64,000 bases of DNA from Bacteroidales bacterium (GCA_028282785.1 JANQHE010000020.1:1-64000); one strand, 5' to 3'. Counted from the stretch's first letter, positions 1 to 7,606 are shown. Notes: generated from the letters alone by a model not told the origin. Numbers and translations are program-made.

Positions 1-651
1 TACTACCGAATCACACCCTGCCACATTGGTTAAAGTATGGGTAGCCGTATTGTTGCTTGAAGTATAGGTATTTCCATCTATCCAGGTATAACTGTCACAA
101 GCCGTAATTGTTGCCGTGCCTGCCGTCGGGGTACAAGCTGGTTCAAACATTTCCACTTCCTGGAACCCACCTGTTCCGGATGCGCCTCCATTTTCTGTCA
201 TCAACACTCTATAATACCGGTAATTAGTAGTATTAGAGATATTATAAGTGTTTTGTCCGGTAGATACTTTTGTAGTAACTGTATTCAAATCTGTCCATGG
301 ATCTGAAATTAAATTACGCGCCTGAAATTTATGCGATTCAGGATTTACAGTTGTAGTAGAATGTCCGTAAAGGTCGTATCTTTCAACTATGGCTCCACTT
401 GCTCCAAAATCAAAAGTACAGTATTGTGGATCAGTGCTACTAAAAAAGTCAGCATACCACCCCACGGTCCAATCACCTGCCGTCGTATTACCATCGATCA
501 AATCACTGGCAGTATAACCGCTTCCAAAACTACTGGAAATACTTACCGAAGCAGTGGGTGCTATATTCGTTTGGGCCTGTGCTTCAAATGAAGCTATGCG
601 TAATAAAATTATTACGCATAAAATTTTATAAACAAATAGATGTTGTTTCAT
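1..651 (-). CDS. Secreted discoidin-like protein, 3' end outside window
   Basis: The minus strand is open from an ATG at 651 to the window edge (217 codons). It starts with a signal peptide (basic KQH, hydrophobic stretch to about residue 22, then AQAQ). Residues about 30-165 look like an F5/8 type C (discoidin) sugar-binding domain: a loop with ASDLIDGN, then FDFG and a YRYYRV strand near the end. After it comes the start of a Cys-bounded repeat of the kind CDSYTW...GCDSV, which is usually found in many copies in long Bacteroidota cell-surface proteins. I infer a large secreted or surface adhesin or carbohydrate-binding protein. The remaining domains and any sorting tail cannot be seen, so its job is unknown. 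Confidence 0.75.
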   Translation of the reverse strand, partial: MKQHLFVYKILCVIILLRIASFEAQAQTNIAPTASVSISSSFGSGYTASDLIDGNTTAGDWTVGWYADFFSSTDPQYCTFDFGASGAIVERYDLYGHSTTTVNPESHKFQARNLISDPWTDLNTVTTKVSTGQNTYNISNTTNYRYYRVLMTENGGASGTGGFQEVEMFEPACTPTAGTATITACDSYTWIDGNTYTSSNNTATHTLTNVAGCDSVV

Positions 652-1171
652 AGTTTTTGGTTTAAATAATCAAATTTGAATTAAAAGCAAACTTTTATTT
701 TAGCTTATACTCAGATTGTGCATCTTTACTTGTGTATAGTTATTATTAACTTCCCCTTAATTAAAGTTAGTAAAAATATTATCCTTAAACAATAAAAATT
801 AACTTAAAATCCTATCATCCAGCAATTTTAAGCTCAAATAAAACAATGTTTCAATAACATTAGTTAGCAGTTTAAGATTCGTTATATGGTATATTCATCT
901 AATTTTTTTAAAGCCTGTCAAGCCCGGAAGCATTAGTTAAGAAAACTAAAAAGGATTACAAAAACCATCCCTGCGCTATAAATCCTTTGAAAGATATGTC
1001 TTTTACAAATACTCCATTAATCTGTTGGCACGAAAATATTTTCCGTGCCTTTTTTATCACTTTTGTTTTCAATAAACATTTTGAAGATTTTCTGGTATTA
1101 TCCTTTCATTTTATTATGGACCAATCTGCTTTTTTGTTCGGTGTAGTTAGGAAACTATACCGGGCAGGAGT
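652..1171. other. Intergenic stretch without recognisable gene
   Basis: About 520 bases of AT-rich sequence between the start of the discoidin-like gene and the first remnant/leader unit. A 74-codon open frame from 987 to 1211 is present but has no recognisable family, no signal and no convincing ribosome binding site, and its 3' end runs into the decayed gene remnant, so I do not call it. I see no hairpin terminator or RNA here. Confidence 0.5.
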
Positions 1172-1233
1172 CATAACGGTAAAATACTCCAAAGTGGCAG
1201 CCAATAAATGATTGGTTCAAAATACTTTAAGTT
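1172..1233 (-). pseudogene. Degenerate remnant of a DUF5686 gene 3' region
   Basis: The plus-strand text CATAACGGTAAAA followed by CCAAAG, then GATTGGTT and AAAATA, lines up in order and spacing with the region near 11362-11410 inside the 3' end of the intact minus-strand DUF5686 gene (11287-13701). The match is clearly weaker than that of the second remnant at 5797-5919 and no reading frame is kept. It sits directly against the left end of the 331-bp leader repeat, as the second remnant does. Confidence 0.5.
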
Positions 1234-1562
1234 TTTATTATTGTTGAAAAGACAAGGTGGATTTTCAGAAGATTTTACTCCATACCGGCAATTTAATAAG
1301 AGCATCTTATTACTTCTCATTTATATTATAAATAACTAAATATTAACATGATAAACTTGACAGCGCTCATTTGATTTTGTAAATTTATGTTTCCGAAATT
1401 CTACACGGAGGAACTATTGCAAATAAGAAAGGGAGAGTAAAAGTATTACAATGGTTCAAAACTATACAAGTTTATTACACCGTTCCCGGGATATTTTCCT
1501 GGTTAACCTGCTTGTGCAAAAAGCAGGTATTTATAACTTATTTGTTATAATGACAAGTTGTG
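1232..1562 (+). repeat. 331-bp leader repeat, copy A (attI-like)
   Basis: This segment recurs at 5925-6255 with the same length and about 93% identity by eye, with two compensating single-base indels. Both copies hold a consensus promoter about 175 bases before the end, a palindromic segment TTATAAC...GTTATAA (1541-1550 region), and end at AAGTTGTG, after which the sequences diverge. In copy B the divergence point coincides with the start of a cassette (G^TT). I read the unit as a cassette insertion platform resembling an integron attI with its Pc promoter. No integrase lies in the window, so the name attI is inference. Confidence 0.65.
1357..1385 (+). promoter_or_regulatory. Pc-like promoter in leader copy A
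   Basis: TTGACA at 1357-1362 and TAAATT (within TAAATTTATG) at 1380-1385 are separated by 17 bases. This fits a sigma-70 consensus promoter and also partly fits the Bacteroidota -7 box TAnnTTTG. It points into the gene block starting with the azoreductase at 1643. Confidence 0.6.
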
Positions 1563-1585
1563 TGGCATTTAGAAAATTAACTTAA
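1451..1585 (+). CDS. Leader ORF crossing the insertion point (44 aa)
   Basis: A short frame begins ATG GTT CAA AAC and encodes a 44-residue peptide starting MVQNYTSLL and containing RDIFLVNLLVQKA and NLFVI. The same frame is open in leader copy B (6144-6281), without frameshift, and both frames read through the GTT junction so that only the C-terminus is changed by the downstream block. Of eleven codons that differ between copies, three are synonymous, so selection for coding is not proven. Short leader ORFs overlapping attI are known in class 1 integrons (ORF-11, ORF-18) and help translation of the first cassette; a similar role here is speculation. Confidence 0.3.
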   Translation: MVQNYTSLLHRSRDIFLVNLLVQKAGIYNLFVIMTSCVAFRKLT

Positions 1586-1642
1586 GAATGTCCCCATCTT
1601 AAAATATCAAACGTCATTAGGGTGAACTTTAAATTATAAAAA

Positions 1643-2233
1643 ATGAAAATATTAAAAATCAACTCAAGTGCAGCAAAATCAACTTCTATTAGTCGTGGTA
1701 TAGTGGATGATATTATTTCAAAGTTATTAAATAAATATCCCAAAGCGCAAATAATTAACAGAGATGTGGCATACGATAATTTGCCCTTCCCGGATAATAA
1801 ATATTTGGAGGCTATTTTTCATCAGGGAAAACTAAATGACGAACAGCTTTTAGCAACACAATTATCTGATAAGCTTGTTGATGAAATTCTTGAAAGCGAT
1901 ATTTTGGTAATAGGTGCTCCAATGTATAATTTCGGAATTGCCGCTAGTTTAAAGGCCTATTTTGATTTGGTTGCCAGAGCAGGTAAAACGTATAAATATA
2001 ACGATCAAGGTTATCCTGTGGGCCTAATTGAAAATAAAAAGGCATATGTTGTTATTACTACAGGAGGTATTCCATTAGGAAGTCCAATGGATTTTTCAAA
2101 AAACTATATTACTACTTTTTTATATTTTGTCGGAATCAAAGATATTGAGTTTATAGAACTAGATGAAAATCGGTTTAAACACGAAGAAAAAAAGAAGATA
2201 GCAAACGAAAAACTAGAAGCAATCCTATATTAA
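1643..2233 (+). CDS. azoR: FMN-dependent NADH-azoreductase family protein
   Basis: The 196-residue product is the usual length for AzoR/flavodoxin-like NAD(P)H oxidoreductases. It opens with a beta strand and the phosphate-binding segment KINSSAAKSTSISRG, followed by the central strand DILVIGAPMYNFGIAASLKAYFD (the family's conserved P-MYN-F-P/A region) and ARAGKTYKY. Such enzymes are cytoplasmic FMN-binding dimers that reduce quinones and azo compounds with NADH. It is the first gene after leader copy A, 80 bases past the G^TT junction, and the YCII gene follows 27 bases downstream. It may protect against quinone or electrophile stress, which would fit the neighbouring ECF42 module. The gene symbol is by family; the substrate is not known. 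Confidence 0.85.
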   Translation: MKILKINSSAAKSTSISRGIVDDIISKLLNKYPKAQIINRDVAYDNLPFPDNKYLEAIFHQGKLNDEQLLATQLSDKLVDEILESDILVIGAPMYNFGIAASLKAYFDLVARAGKTYKYNDQGYPVGLIENKKAYVVITTGGIPLGSPMDFSKNYITTFLYFVGIKDIEFIELDENRFKHEEKKKIANEKLEAILY

Positions 2234-2260
2234 CTAAAAAACGTCAATAAAACTTAAACG

Positions 2261-2602
2261 ATGAAAGAATTCACATTGATTTTCAGAATGAGCGATTTTG
2301 AAAAGGTTAAACCTTCGCCGGAAGAGATGCAGGAAAGAATGAATTGGTTGGCAAGTATTGCTTCGCAAAATAAACTTGTTGACAAAGGAAATTCACTTAT
2401 TCCTAATGCAGAAAGTGCAAAAACTGTAAGGTCTGGTGATGTGGTGACTGATGGACCGTACACGGAAATAAAAGAATTTATTGTTGGTTACGTCATAGTA
2501 AGAACCGAAGATATTGATGAAGCTGTTGAAATGGCTAAAACTAATCCTATTTTTAAAATAGGAGGAAATGTTGAAGTTCGTGAAGTTTTAAAACGAGATT
2601 GA
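2261..2602 (+). CDS. YCII/DGPF domain protein
   Basis: The 113-residue protein is a single YCII domain. It has the family hallmark DGPYTE (about residues 67-72) and the flanking pattern KEFIVGYVIV followed by a helix rich in acidic residues with EAVEMAKTNP. DGPF proteins of this type are almost always encoded beside ECF42-type sigma factors, and such a gene lies at 3358-4620. Their biochemical activity is not established; some YCII relatives have a His-Asp pair used for catalysis. The gene follows the azoreductase closely, probably in one transcript. Role in signalling to the sigma factor is inferred from context only. Confidence 0.85.
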   Translation: MKEFTLIFRMSDFEKVKPSPEEMQERMNWLASIASQNKLVDKGNSLIPNAESAKTVRSGDVVTDGPYTEIKEFIVGYVIVRTEDIDEAVEMAKTNPIFKIGGNVEVREVLKRD

Positions 2603-2768
2603 TATTTGTTGGAGATAAACTCATATAACGAACCTTTACCTCCCAGGTTTCGACTGAAATATACGAAAATGACAGTAATTTCAGGCTATTATTAAGCTAT
2701 GGTGCTTTTTGCTAAGTTATCATAGTATTTCTTAGTGGTTAAAGGATTATAAAAATAGGAGAGATAAA

Positions 2769-3233
2769 ATGACAGTAGTATTTGAAGATTTTTATAAAAA
2801 TGTGCCGGAGGAACATAAGTCATTTGTGTCTTCTCTGCACAAACAGTTAACAAAACAAGGTTGTACAGTGAATATTAAAGAGGCAAAGCACGGACACACC
2901 GCTTCTTATCTGTTAAATCGAAAAACAATTATGAAATGGGTGTTTCAGAAATCGGGAATTACTGCACAGATATATGGTGACAATCTAAAACAATATGAGA
3001 AAGTAATTACTGCTTTACCAGTAAATATGCATGCGAAAATGAAGAAATCCCGAGATTGCAGATGCTTAAGTTCTTCGGGATGTAATGCTACAAGCATTAA
3101 GGGGCTTATTTTCGAGCTTGATAATCATACATATATGAAATGTCGCTATCATGGTATGTTCTTTCTACTTACAGAGCAATCAGGGCAGTATATTGAAAAG
3201 CTGGTTACGGAGGAACTTAAAGCTCGCCAATAG
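2769..3233 (+). CDS. Conserved hypothetical protein with Cys cluster
   Basis: A 154-residue cytoplasmic protein preceded by a good ribosome binding site (AGGAGAG, 2758-2764). I do not recognise a named family. The C-terminal third has a Cys-rich stretch, DCRC...GC near residues 95-106 and a further MKCRYH near 124, which could bind a metal, followed by an amphipathic helix rich in Glu and Lys. The N-terminal part is a mix of helices and strands with no membrane segment. It sits between the YCII gene and the ECF42 sigma gene, which are normally adjacent, so it may be an insertion or a partner of the regulatory pair. Confidence 0.65.
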   Translation: MTVVFEDFYKNVPEEHKSFVSSLHKQLTKQGCTVNIKEAKHGHTASYLLNRKTIMKWVFQKSGITAQIYGDNLKQYEKVITALPVNMHAKMKKSRDCRCLSSSGCNATSIKGLIFELDNHTYMKCRYHGMFFLLTEQSGQYIEKLVTEELKARQ

Positions 3234-3357
3234 GAAAGTGGTGGATATACTTACAATCAATCCTTCGCATGAAAAAATAAAGAATGAATTCCTTGACAAG
3301 TATTTTTAAACCAGATAGAAATATTGTAGCTTGTGAATTTTAAAATATAATTGATAT

Positions 3358-4620
3358 TTGAAAGAAACGGAATCGTATAATGAACTTTTGCCTCACATGT
3401 TCCGGCAGGAATATGCGAAAATGACGGCAATATTATGTCGTCATTTTGGTTTAAAACATATTGAAATTGCCGAAGATATTGCCAGTGATACATTTTTAAA
3501 AGCCTCTGAACATTGGGCAATCAATGGAATTCCTGAGAACCCAACTGCCTGGCTTTATACTGTTGCTAAAAATAAAACTAAAGATTATATAAAGCATCTC
3601 TCTGTTTTTGAGAGTAAAGTTAAAAGTGATTTAGATTCAAACAAATCAGTACAGAGTGACTTTGAGTACAACGAACAAATCATAAAAGACAGTCAGTTAG
3701 CAATGATTTTTGCCGTTTGTAATCCTGCGAATAATTATGAAAGTCAAATAGCACTGGCACTTCAAATTCTCTCTGGTTTTAGCGTAGAAGAAATAGCTAA
3801 TGCCTTTTTGACCAAAAGAGAAACCATCAAAAAACGATTACACCGGGCAAGGTTAAATCTTAGAAATAATAATTTTCAAATCCGGGAACTAACAAAAGAA
3901 GAAATTGAATCAAGGCAGAGTACAGTGTTAAGTAGTATCTATTTGTTATTTAATGAAGGTTATTTTTCTAAAACAAACAATCAACTAATTCGAAAAGAAC
4001 TTTGTTTTGAAGCAATTAGACTAACTAAAGTATTAAGCGATAACAAGTTGACCAACACTTCCCAAACAAACGCTTTAATGGCCTTAATGTGCTTTCAAAG
4101 CTCACGACTTGAGGCAAGAACAGATCAAAAAGGAGAAGCCATATTGTTTGATGATCAGGACAGAAAATTATGGAACAAACTACTAATTGAAAAAGGAAAT
4201 TTTTATTTGAGAAATGCAACAATTGGAAAGGAAATTTCAAAATATCATTTGGAAGCCGGAATAGCATATTGGCATACAACAGCAAATAAAAATAAATGGA
4301 GAAGCATTTTGCAATTGTACAATCAACTTATAACAATGGAATATTCACCTATAACCGCATTGAACAGAACATTTGCTTTTTCAAAAGTTTATGGGCCAGA
4401 AAAGGCAATTCTGGAAGCTGAAAAGTTGAAACTAAATGAAAACAATCAATACCATGAATTATTGGGTTATTTATATACACAGTCAAACATTCCAAAAGCA
4501 ATAGAACATTATGAGAAGTCTATGGAATTAACAAAATCTGAAATTGAAATAAAATCACTAAAAAAAGAAATTGAACGACTGAAAGAAAAAACGACAAGTA
4601 ACAACGTATATAAAAAATAG
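3358..4620 (+). CDS. ECF42-type sigma factor with C-terminal TPR-like domain
   Basis: The 420-residue product starts at a TTG (3358); no better ATG lies near the conserved N-terminus. Residues about 10-85 are sigma-70 region 2 (LLPHMFRQEYAKMTAILCRHFG, then EDIASDTFLKASEHW). Residues about 125-170 are region 4, with FSVEEIANAF...RETIKKRLHRARLNL. The C-terminal 240 residues are the long DUF6596/TPR-like extension typical of ECF42 factors, including NEGYFS and an ALNRTFAFSKVYGPEKAI repeat. Known relatives are paired with DGPF proteins and lack an anti-sigma factor; the extension controls activity. The DGPF partner is at 2261-2602. The last codons overlap the left arm of an attC-like site (4596-4700). 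Confidence 0.85.
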   Translation: MKETESYNELLPHMFRQEYAKMTAILCRHFGLKHIEIAEDIASDTFLKASEHWAINGIPENPTAWLYTVAKNKTKDYIKHLSVFESKVKSDLDSNKSVQSDFEYNEQIIKDSQLAMIFAVCNPANNYESQIALALQILSGFSVEEIANAFLTKRETIKKRLHRARLNLRNNNFQIRELTKEEIESRQSTVLSSIYLLFNEGYFSKTNNQLIRKELCFEAIRLTKVLSDNKLTNTSQTNALMALMCFQSSRLEARTDQKGEAILFDDQDRKLWNKLLIEKGNFYLRNATIGKEISKYHLEAGIAYWHTTANKNKWRSILQLYNQLITMEYSPITALNRTFAFSKVYGPEKAILEAEKLKLNENNQYHELLGYLYTQSNIPKAIEHYEKSMELTKSEIEIKSLKKEIERLKEKTTSNNVYKK

Positions 4621-4700
4621 CGGTTTAAGTGCATACTTCAAAGTGATTTTCATAATTTCAGTGTTAAACCGAAAAGCTTATGAGTGTAAATCCGTTACTT
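4596..4700 (+). other. Candidate attC site after the sigma gene
   Basis: AAGTAAC at 4596-4602 is the exact reverse complement of GTTACTT at 4694-4700, and between them an inner stem CGGTTTAA (4621-4628) pairs perfectly with TTAAACCG (4674-4681). The right box is preceded by CC, as at the two better attC sites at 7471 and 9941. The stretch between the outer boxes and the inner stem pairs poorly. The left box lies inside the last codons of the sigma gene, as happens at 11240. I consider it a plausible but weaker recombination site. Confidence 0.45.
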
Positions 4701-4799
4701 TTTAATATACAAAACCCTTATATGACATTTGAAAAGGACGGTATTTTATATAAGAATAACCTAGTTTAAAGCAAATGATAAATACTAAAAAATAAATAC

Positions 4800-5432
4800 A
4801 TGAGAAAAAAATATTTAGGATTAACTATATTTTTATGTTTTGTTTCAATCTTTTTTACAATAACTTATTGCAAAAATTCTTCTGAAAGAAATAATGATAA
4901 AGTAAAATTAAATTGTGAAATCAACAATATAAATCAAAATACAAATAATATGAGAGATATAAGATTTAATAACATCATTCTATTTGTAAAGGATATTGAA
5001 GCATCTAAGGAATTTTATACAAATATCTTAAAACTGGAAATTGATGAAGATATGGGTAAAGGTTTAAGTTTTAAAAGTGGTTTTGGACTTTGGGAACTTG
5101 GAAATGATGATATTATACTTAATAAAATTGGCAAAAATAATATCCTGAAAACAAGAAGCACAGATTTTTTATTGGTTTTTAACGTTGATGATATCAACGA
5201 TATTTCTTCATTACTGGAAAAAAATAATATTGAGTTACTGCATGATATCCATGAAGAATCCTGGGGGCAGAAAACGATAAGATTTTATGATCCGGACAAT
5301 CACTTAATAGAAGTTGGTGAAACAATGCAAAGTGTGGTTAAAAGACTTCATCAAAAAGGAATGACACCATTAGAAATATCAAATAAAACAAACATGGATG
5401 TTATAGTAATTGAAAAGTATTTAAACGAATAA
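4800..5432 (+). CDS. VOC (glyoxalase/dioxygenase fold) lipoprotein
   Basis: From the ATG at 4800 the 210-residue product has a hydrophobic N-terminus ending in TITYC, a likely lipoprotein signal. An internal ATG at 4950 would give a cytoplasmic protein starting MRDIRFNN, right at the domain start, so the true start is uncertain. The core (residues about 52-175) is a VOC domain: NIILFVKDIEASKEFYTNIL at the front and RFYDPDNHLIEVGE at the back, where the final Glu is the usual metal ligand. A C-terminal helical tail (TPLEISNKTNMDVIVIEKYL) resembles a helix-turn-helix-like segment. VOC proteins include glyoxalases, dioxygenases and antibiotic-binding proteins. The substrate cannot be told. Confidence 0.75.
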   Translation: MRKKYLGLTIFLCFVSIFFTITYCKNSSERNNDKVKLNCEINNINQNTNNMRDIRFNNIILFVKDIEASKEFYTNILKLEIDEDMGKGLSFKSGFGLWELGNDDIILNKIGKNNILKTRSTDFLLVFNVDDINDISSLLEKNNIELLHDIHEESWGQKTIRFYDPDNHLIEVGETMQSVVKRLHQKGMTPLEISNKTNMDVIVIEKYLNE

Positions 5433-5557
5433 ATAATTTCAGATACAATGGATTTTATAAAAATCGCCCCATCGAATTTTATGTTAGACAATGCTTTGTG
5501 AAAATAAGTAAAACTAAATTTCGTAAAAAAAGTATAAAATTAAATTATCCCAGCTGA

Positions 5558-5605
5558 GCCGGATTTGCAATCCGGCAGGCACATAAAAAACAACTTTTGC
5601 CTGCC
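5558..5605. repeat. Double hairpin, REP-like
   Basis: GCCGGATT (5558-5565) pairs perfectly with AATCCGGC (5569-5576) around the loop TGC. Overlapping it, GGCAGGC (5574-5580) pairs with GCCTGCC (5599-5605). The GC-rich stems stand out in very AT-rich DNA and resemble dispersed palindromic repeats. CCTGCC/GGCAGG stems occur again at 51019-51036. There is no T-tract, so it is not an obvious terminator. Confidence 0.5.
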
Positions 5606-5618
5606 CGGTTAAAAAAAC

Positions 5619-5728
5619 ATAGTTACATTTCTAAAAAAATATAGTTATATTTTTCCAAAAATATAGTTATGTTTTTCCAAAAATGTAGTTATATTTTTTC
5701 CAAAATATAGTTACATTATGGGGTGCTT
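5619..5728. repeat. Five tandem copies of a 22-bp unit
   Basis: Units begin at 5619, 5641, 5663, 5685 and 5707, each starting ATAGTTAY (one copy GTAGTTAT), followed by an ATTTTTCCAAAAAT-like tail. The period is exactly 22 bases, so copies lie on the same face of the helix and no reading frame is preserved. The repeats are direct, not separated by spacers, so this is not a CRISPR array. The last copy decays after ATAGTTACATTATG. Confidence 0.8.
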
Positions 5729-5796
5729 CTGTAATGACAGTAAAGTTAAGGGTTTCGAAGAGGCATGTTTTTTATTTCCCGCACCTTTATCAAAAC

Positions 5797-5919
5797 CTAC
5801 AACCCAATAACCAAACTCAGTTTATAAGAAAAGTTATCTGCTGTTTTATCAAAAGCATAAGGGTTATAACGGTAAAACAAACCAAAGCCATAACCTAAGT
5901 AGTTTTGATTTAGAATATT
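5797..5919 (-). pseudogene. 3' fragment of a DUF5686-family gene
   Basis: The minus strand encodes 40 residues and a stop that match the C-terminus of the intact DUF5686 protein (11287-13701) at 35 or more positions: NILNQ, then LGYGFGLFYRY, then PYAFDKTADNFSYKLSL. Frame and stop codon are kept, but the fragment is cut off upstream where the 331-bp leader copy B begins. It therefore looks like the tail of a paralogous or duplicated gene whose body was lost. Confidence 0.85.
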
Positions 5920-5924
5920 ATTGA

Positions 5925-6255
5925 TTTTTATTCTTGTTGAAAAGACAAGGTGGATTTTCAGAAGATTTTACTCCATACCTGCAATTTAATAAGAGCATCT
6001 TATTACTTCACATTTATATTATAAATAACTAAATATTAACATGATAAACTTGACATCGCTCATTTGATTTTGTAAATTTATGTTTCCGAAATTCTACACA
6101 AAGAACTATTGCAAATACGAAAGGGAGAGCAAAAAGTATTACAATGGTTCAAAACGATAAAAGTTTATTACGCCATTCCCGGGATATTTTCTTGGTTAAC
6201 TTACTAGTGCAAAAAGCAAGTACTTATAACTTATTTGTTATAACGGTAAGTTGTG
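5925..6255 (+). repeat. 331-bp leader repeat, copy B (attI-like)
   Basis: Second copy of the segment at 1232-1562, about 93% identical. It ends TTATAACGGTAAGTTGTG; the boxes TTATAAC and GTTGTGG face each other across five bases, which is the layout of a simple integron core site. The cassette that follows begins exactly at the TT of this GTT (6251), because the bases from there are the reverse complement of the left box of the next attC (7471-7480). The left side of the repeat abuts the DUF5686 gene fragment. Confidence 0.7.
6050..6078 (+). promoter_or_regulatory. Pc-like promoter in leader copy B
   Basis: TTGACA (6050-6055), a 17-base spacer and TAAATT (6073-6078, continuing TATG) are unchanged relative to copy A except for one spacer base. 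It lies about 170 bases before the cassette junction and points into the cassettes, the position expected of an integron cassette promoter. Confidence 0.6.
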
Positions 6256-6281
6256 GCTCATTAAGACCCGATAAAAACTGA
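6144..6281 (+). CDS. Leader ORF crossing the cassette junction (45 aa)
   Basis: Counterpart of the frame at 1451-1585: starts MVQNDKSLL, contains RDIFLVNLLVQKA and NLFVI, and then reads past the G^TT junction at 6250/6251 into cassette DNA, ending at 6281, 30 bases before the next gene start. Conservation of the open frame in both leader copies is the only support. It could be translated to aid ribosome loading on the first cassette gene, or it may simply be an open frame by chance. Confidence 0.3.
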   Translation: MVQNDKSLLRHSRDIFLVNLLVQKASTYNLFVITVSCGSLRPDKN

Positions 6282-6311
6282 AGCTTAGAATATAAATCAA
6301 TACCTATTGTT

Positions 6312-7466
6312 ATGAAAAATTTATTACTATTGTTAATTGGCTTTTTGATTTGTAGTACTGTATTTTCTCAAACAGACACTCTCATTTATCAACAAAAGCA
6401 AATTCAAACACAAGCATTCATTCAAAATCAGCAACAACAACAGCAACAGATTCAGCAGCAATTTAGTAATTACAGTCAAAAAATATTTGGAGCAGTTAAT
6501 GATGTTGTTAGTGAGAGAAATGCAACTAAAAAAGAAATCAAAAAGTGGTATACCACGACGCTTGATTCAATCAGAAGAGGTCTAATTGCCAATTTAACCA
6601 TTGAAGATTTAGATAAAATCAGAAAGGAGCGTATGTTGGATTCTGATATTGCATATTACCATTCCATTGATTTTTTATATTCTGAAAACAAATATAAAGC
6701 TGTAAGAGTATTTCCAGCCTTTAATAATTATATGAGCATGCTTTATTATAATGCTGATAAAAAGTTTGACTTTTTTCAAAATACGAACTTAAGTTTTGGA
6801 GGAGATAATGCATCTTTTGAGACAGAAGCTGTTTCAGGTTATTTGTGGATTTTCAGAACAAGTCTAACATCGACATTGTCAAGAGAGTATCAGGAAACAA
6901 TTGACCCTGAATTACTAAAGGGATTAACGGATAATCAACTAGATAGCTTGGTAAATATAAGAGATAGTATAAATATTCAAAGCAATACATTGTTAAAGCT
7001 TATATCTGGAGGTGGAGAAGCAAATCTGAAATTTAGAGCACCATTACTAAATATTTGGGGAAATGAACCCAGAAACATAAAGATTAAAAGTGATTTGTAT
7101 GCCCAAATTAGTGCAGATTTACCTTCTGTAGGTAATTCGATACCTGAAAAGGACATTTCTTTATTTAATGTGTTTGGAATTGAAAACAAATTACTTATTC
7201 CTGTAATTAATTTTGATTCGAAAACAAAAGAAGGCTATGAAGCTTTTTCATTTTTTGGCAAATTTGATATTAAAAATGTTGGAGGGACTCCTGAATTTTA
7301 TAAAAACCTGAGTATTCCAGAACAAAGATTTTGGTATTCAGAATATTCAATTGGAATAAATTATAAGAACTATTTAATTTATTACACTGACCAAATATTC
7401 TACGAGGATAATCTTGCAGGTGAAAATCGTGGTAGATTGAATGTTGCATTAGTAAAACAATTCTAA
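6312..7466 (+). CDS. Secreted Gln-rich hypothetical protein (cassette 1)
   Basis: The 384-residue product begins with a clear signal peptide (KNLLLLLIGFLICSTVFSQ, residues 2-20). Residues about 28-60 are extremely Gln-rich (a run of eight Q broken by I and F) and would form a coiled coil. The rest shows alternating strands, Asp/Asn-rich turns and ends in ALVKQF with a terminal Phe, as is common in outer-membrane barrels, so an envelope location is likely. I do not recognise the family. It is the only gene of the first cassette and starts 61 bases after the junction, within reach of the leader promoter. Confidence 0.7.
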   Translation: MKNLLLLLIGFLICSTVFSQTDTLIYQQKQIQTQAFIQNQQQQQQQIQQQFSNYSQKIFGAVNDVVSERNATKKEIKKWYTTTLDSIRRGLIANLTIEDLDKIRKERMLDSDIAYYHSIDFLYSENKYKAVRVFPAFNNYMSMLYYNADKKFDFFQNTNLSFGGDNASFETEAVSGYLWIFRTSLTSTLSREYQETIDPELLKGLTDNQLDSLVNIRDSINIQSNTLLKLISGGGEANLKFRAPLLNIWGNEPRNIKIKSDLYAQISADLPSVGNSIPEKDISLFNVFGIENKLLIPVINFDSKTKEGYEAFSFFGKFDIKNVGGTPEFYKNLSIPEQRFWYSEYSIGINYKNYLIYYTDQIFYEDNLAGENRGRLNVALVKQF

Positions 7467-7470
7467 TAAC

Positions 7471-7606
7471 GAGCCACAACAATAAATATACGTAATGCGG
7501 GGTGATTTGGTGATTTTGAACATTAATGCATTTAAGAAACTAAGTAACGATTTGATAAGTGGGAGCTTTGAAATCCCGCACTACGCATATTCGAGCCGTT
7601 AGCTGC
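7471..7606 (+). other. attC site between cassettes 1 and 2
   Basis: Left box GAGCCACAAC (7471-7480), right box GTTAGCTGC (7598-7606) with CC before it. The arms AATATACGTAATGCGGG (7485-7501) and CCCGCACTACGCATATT (7575-7591) pair over 17 positions with two A/C mismatches on the top strand; on the bottom strand both become G-T wobble pairs. Integron attC sites recombine as folded bottom strands, so this bias supports the call. The central loop is about 73 bases, long but within the known attC range. Confidence 0.75.

Larger units (their letters stand above)
5433..5796. other. Gene-free stretch with hairpin and tandem repeat
   Basis: No gene is seen here. The stretch holds a nested hairpin (5558-5605) and a five-copy 22-bp tandem repeat (5619-5728), listed separately, and then about 60 bases of unremarkable sequence before the DUF5686 remnant at 5797. 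Confidence 0.6.

Noticed and set aside
987-1211. 74-codon open frame as a gene
   Set aside because: No family, no good ribosome site, rich in Phe as expected of AT-rich noncoding DNA, and the end overlaps the DUF5686 remnant.
5619-5728. CRISPR array
   Set aside because: Units are contiguous 22-bp direct repeats with no spacers and no cas genes nearby.
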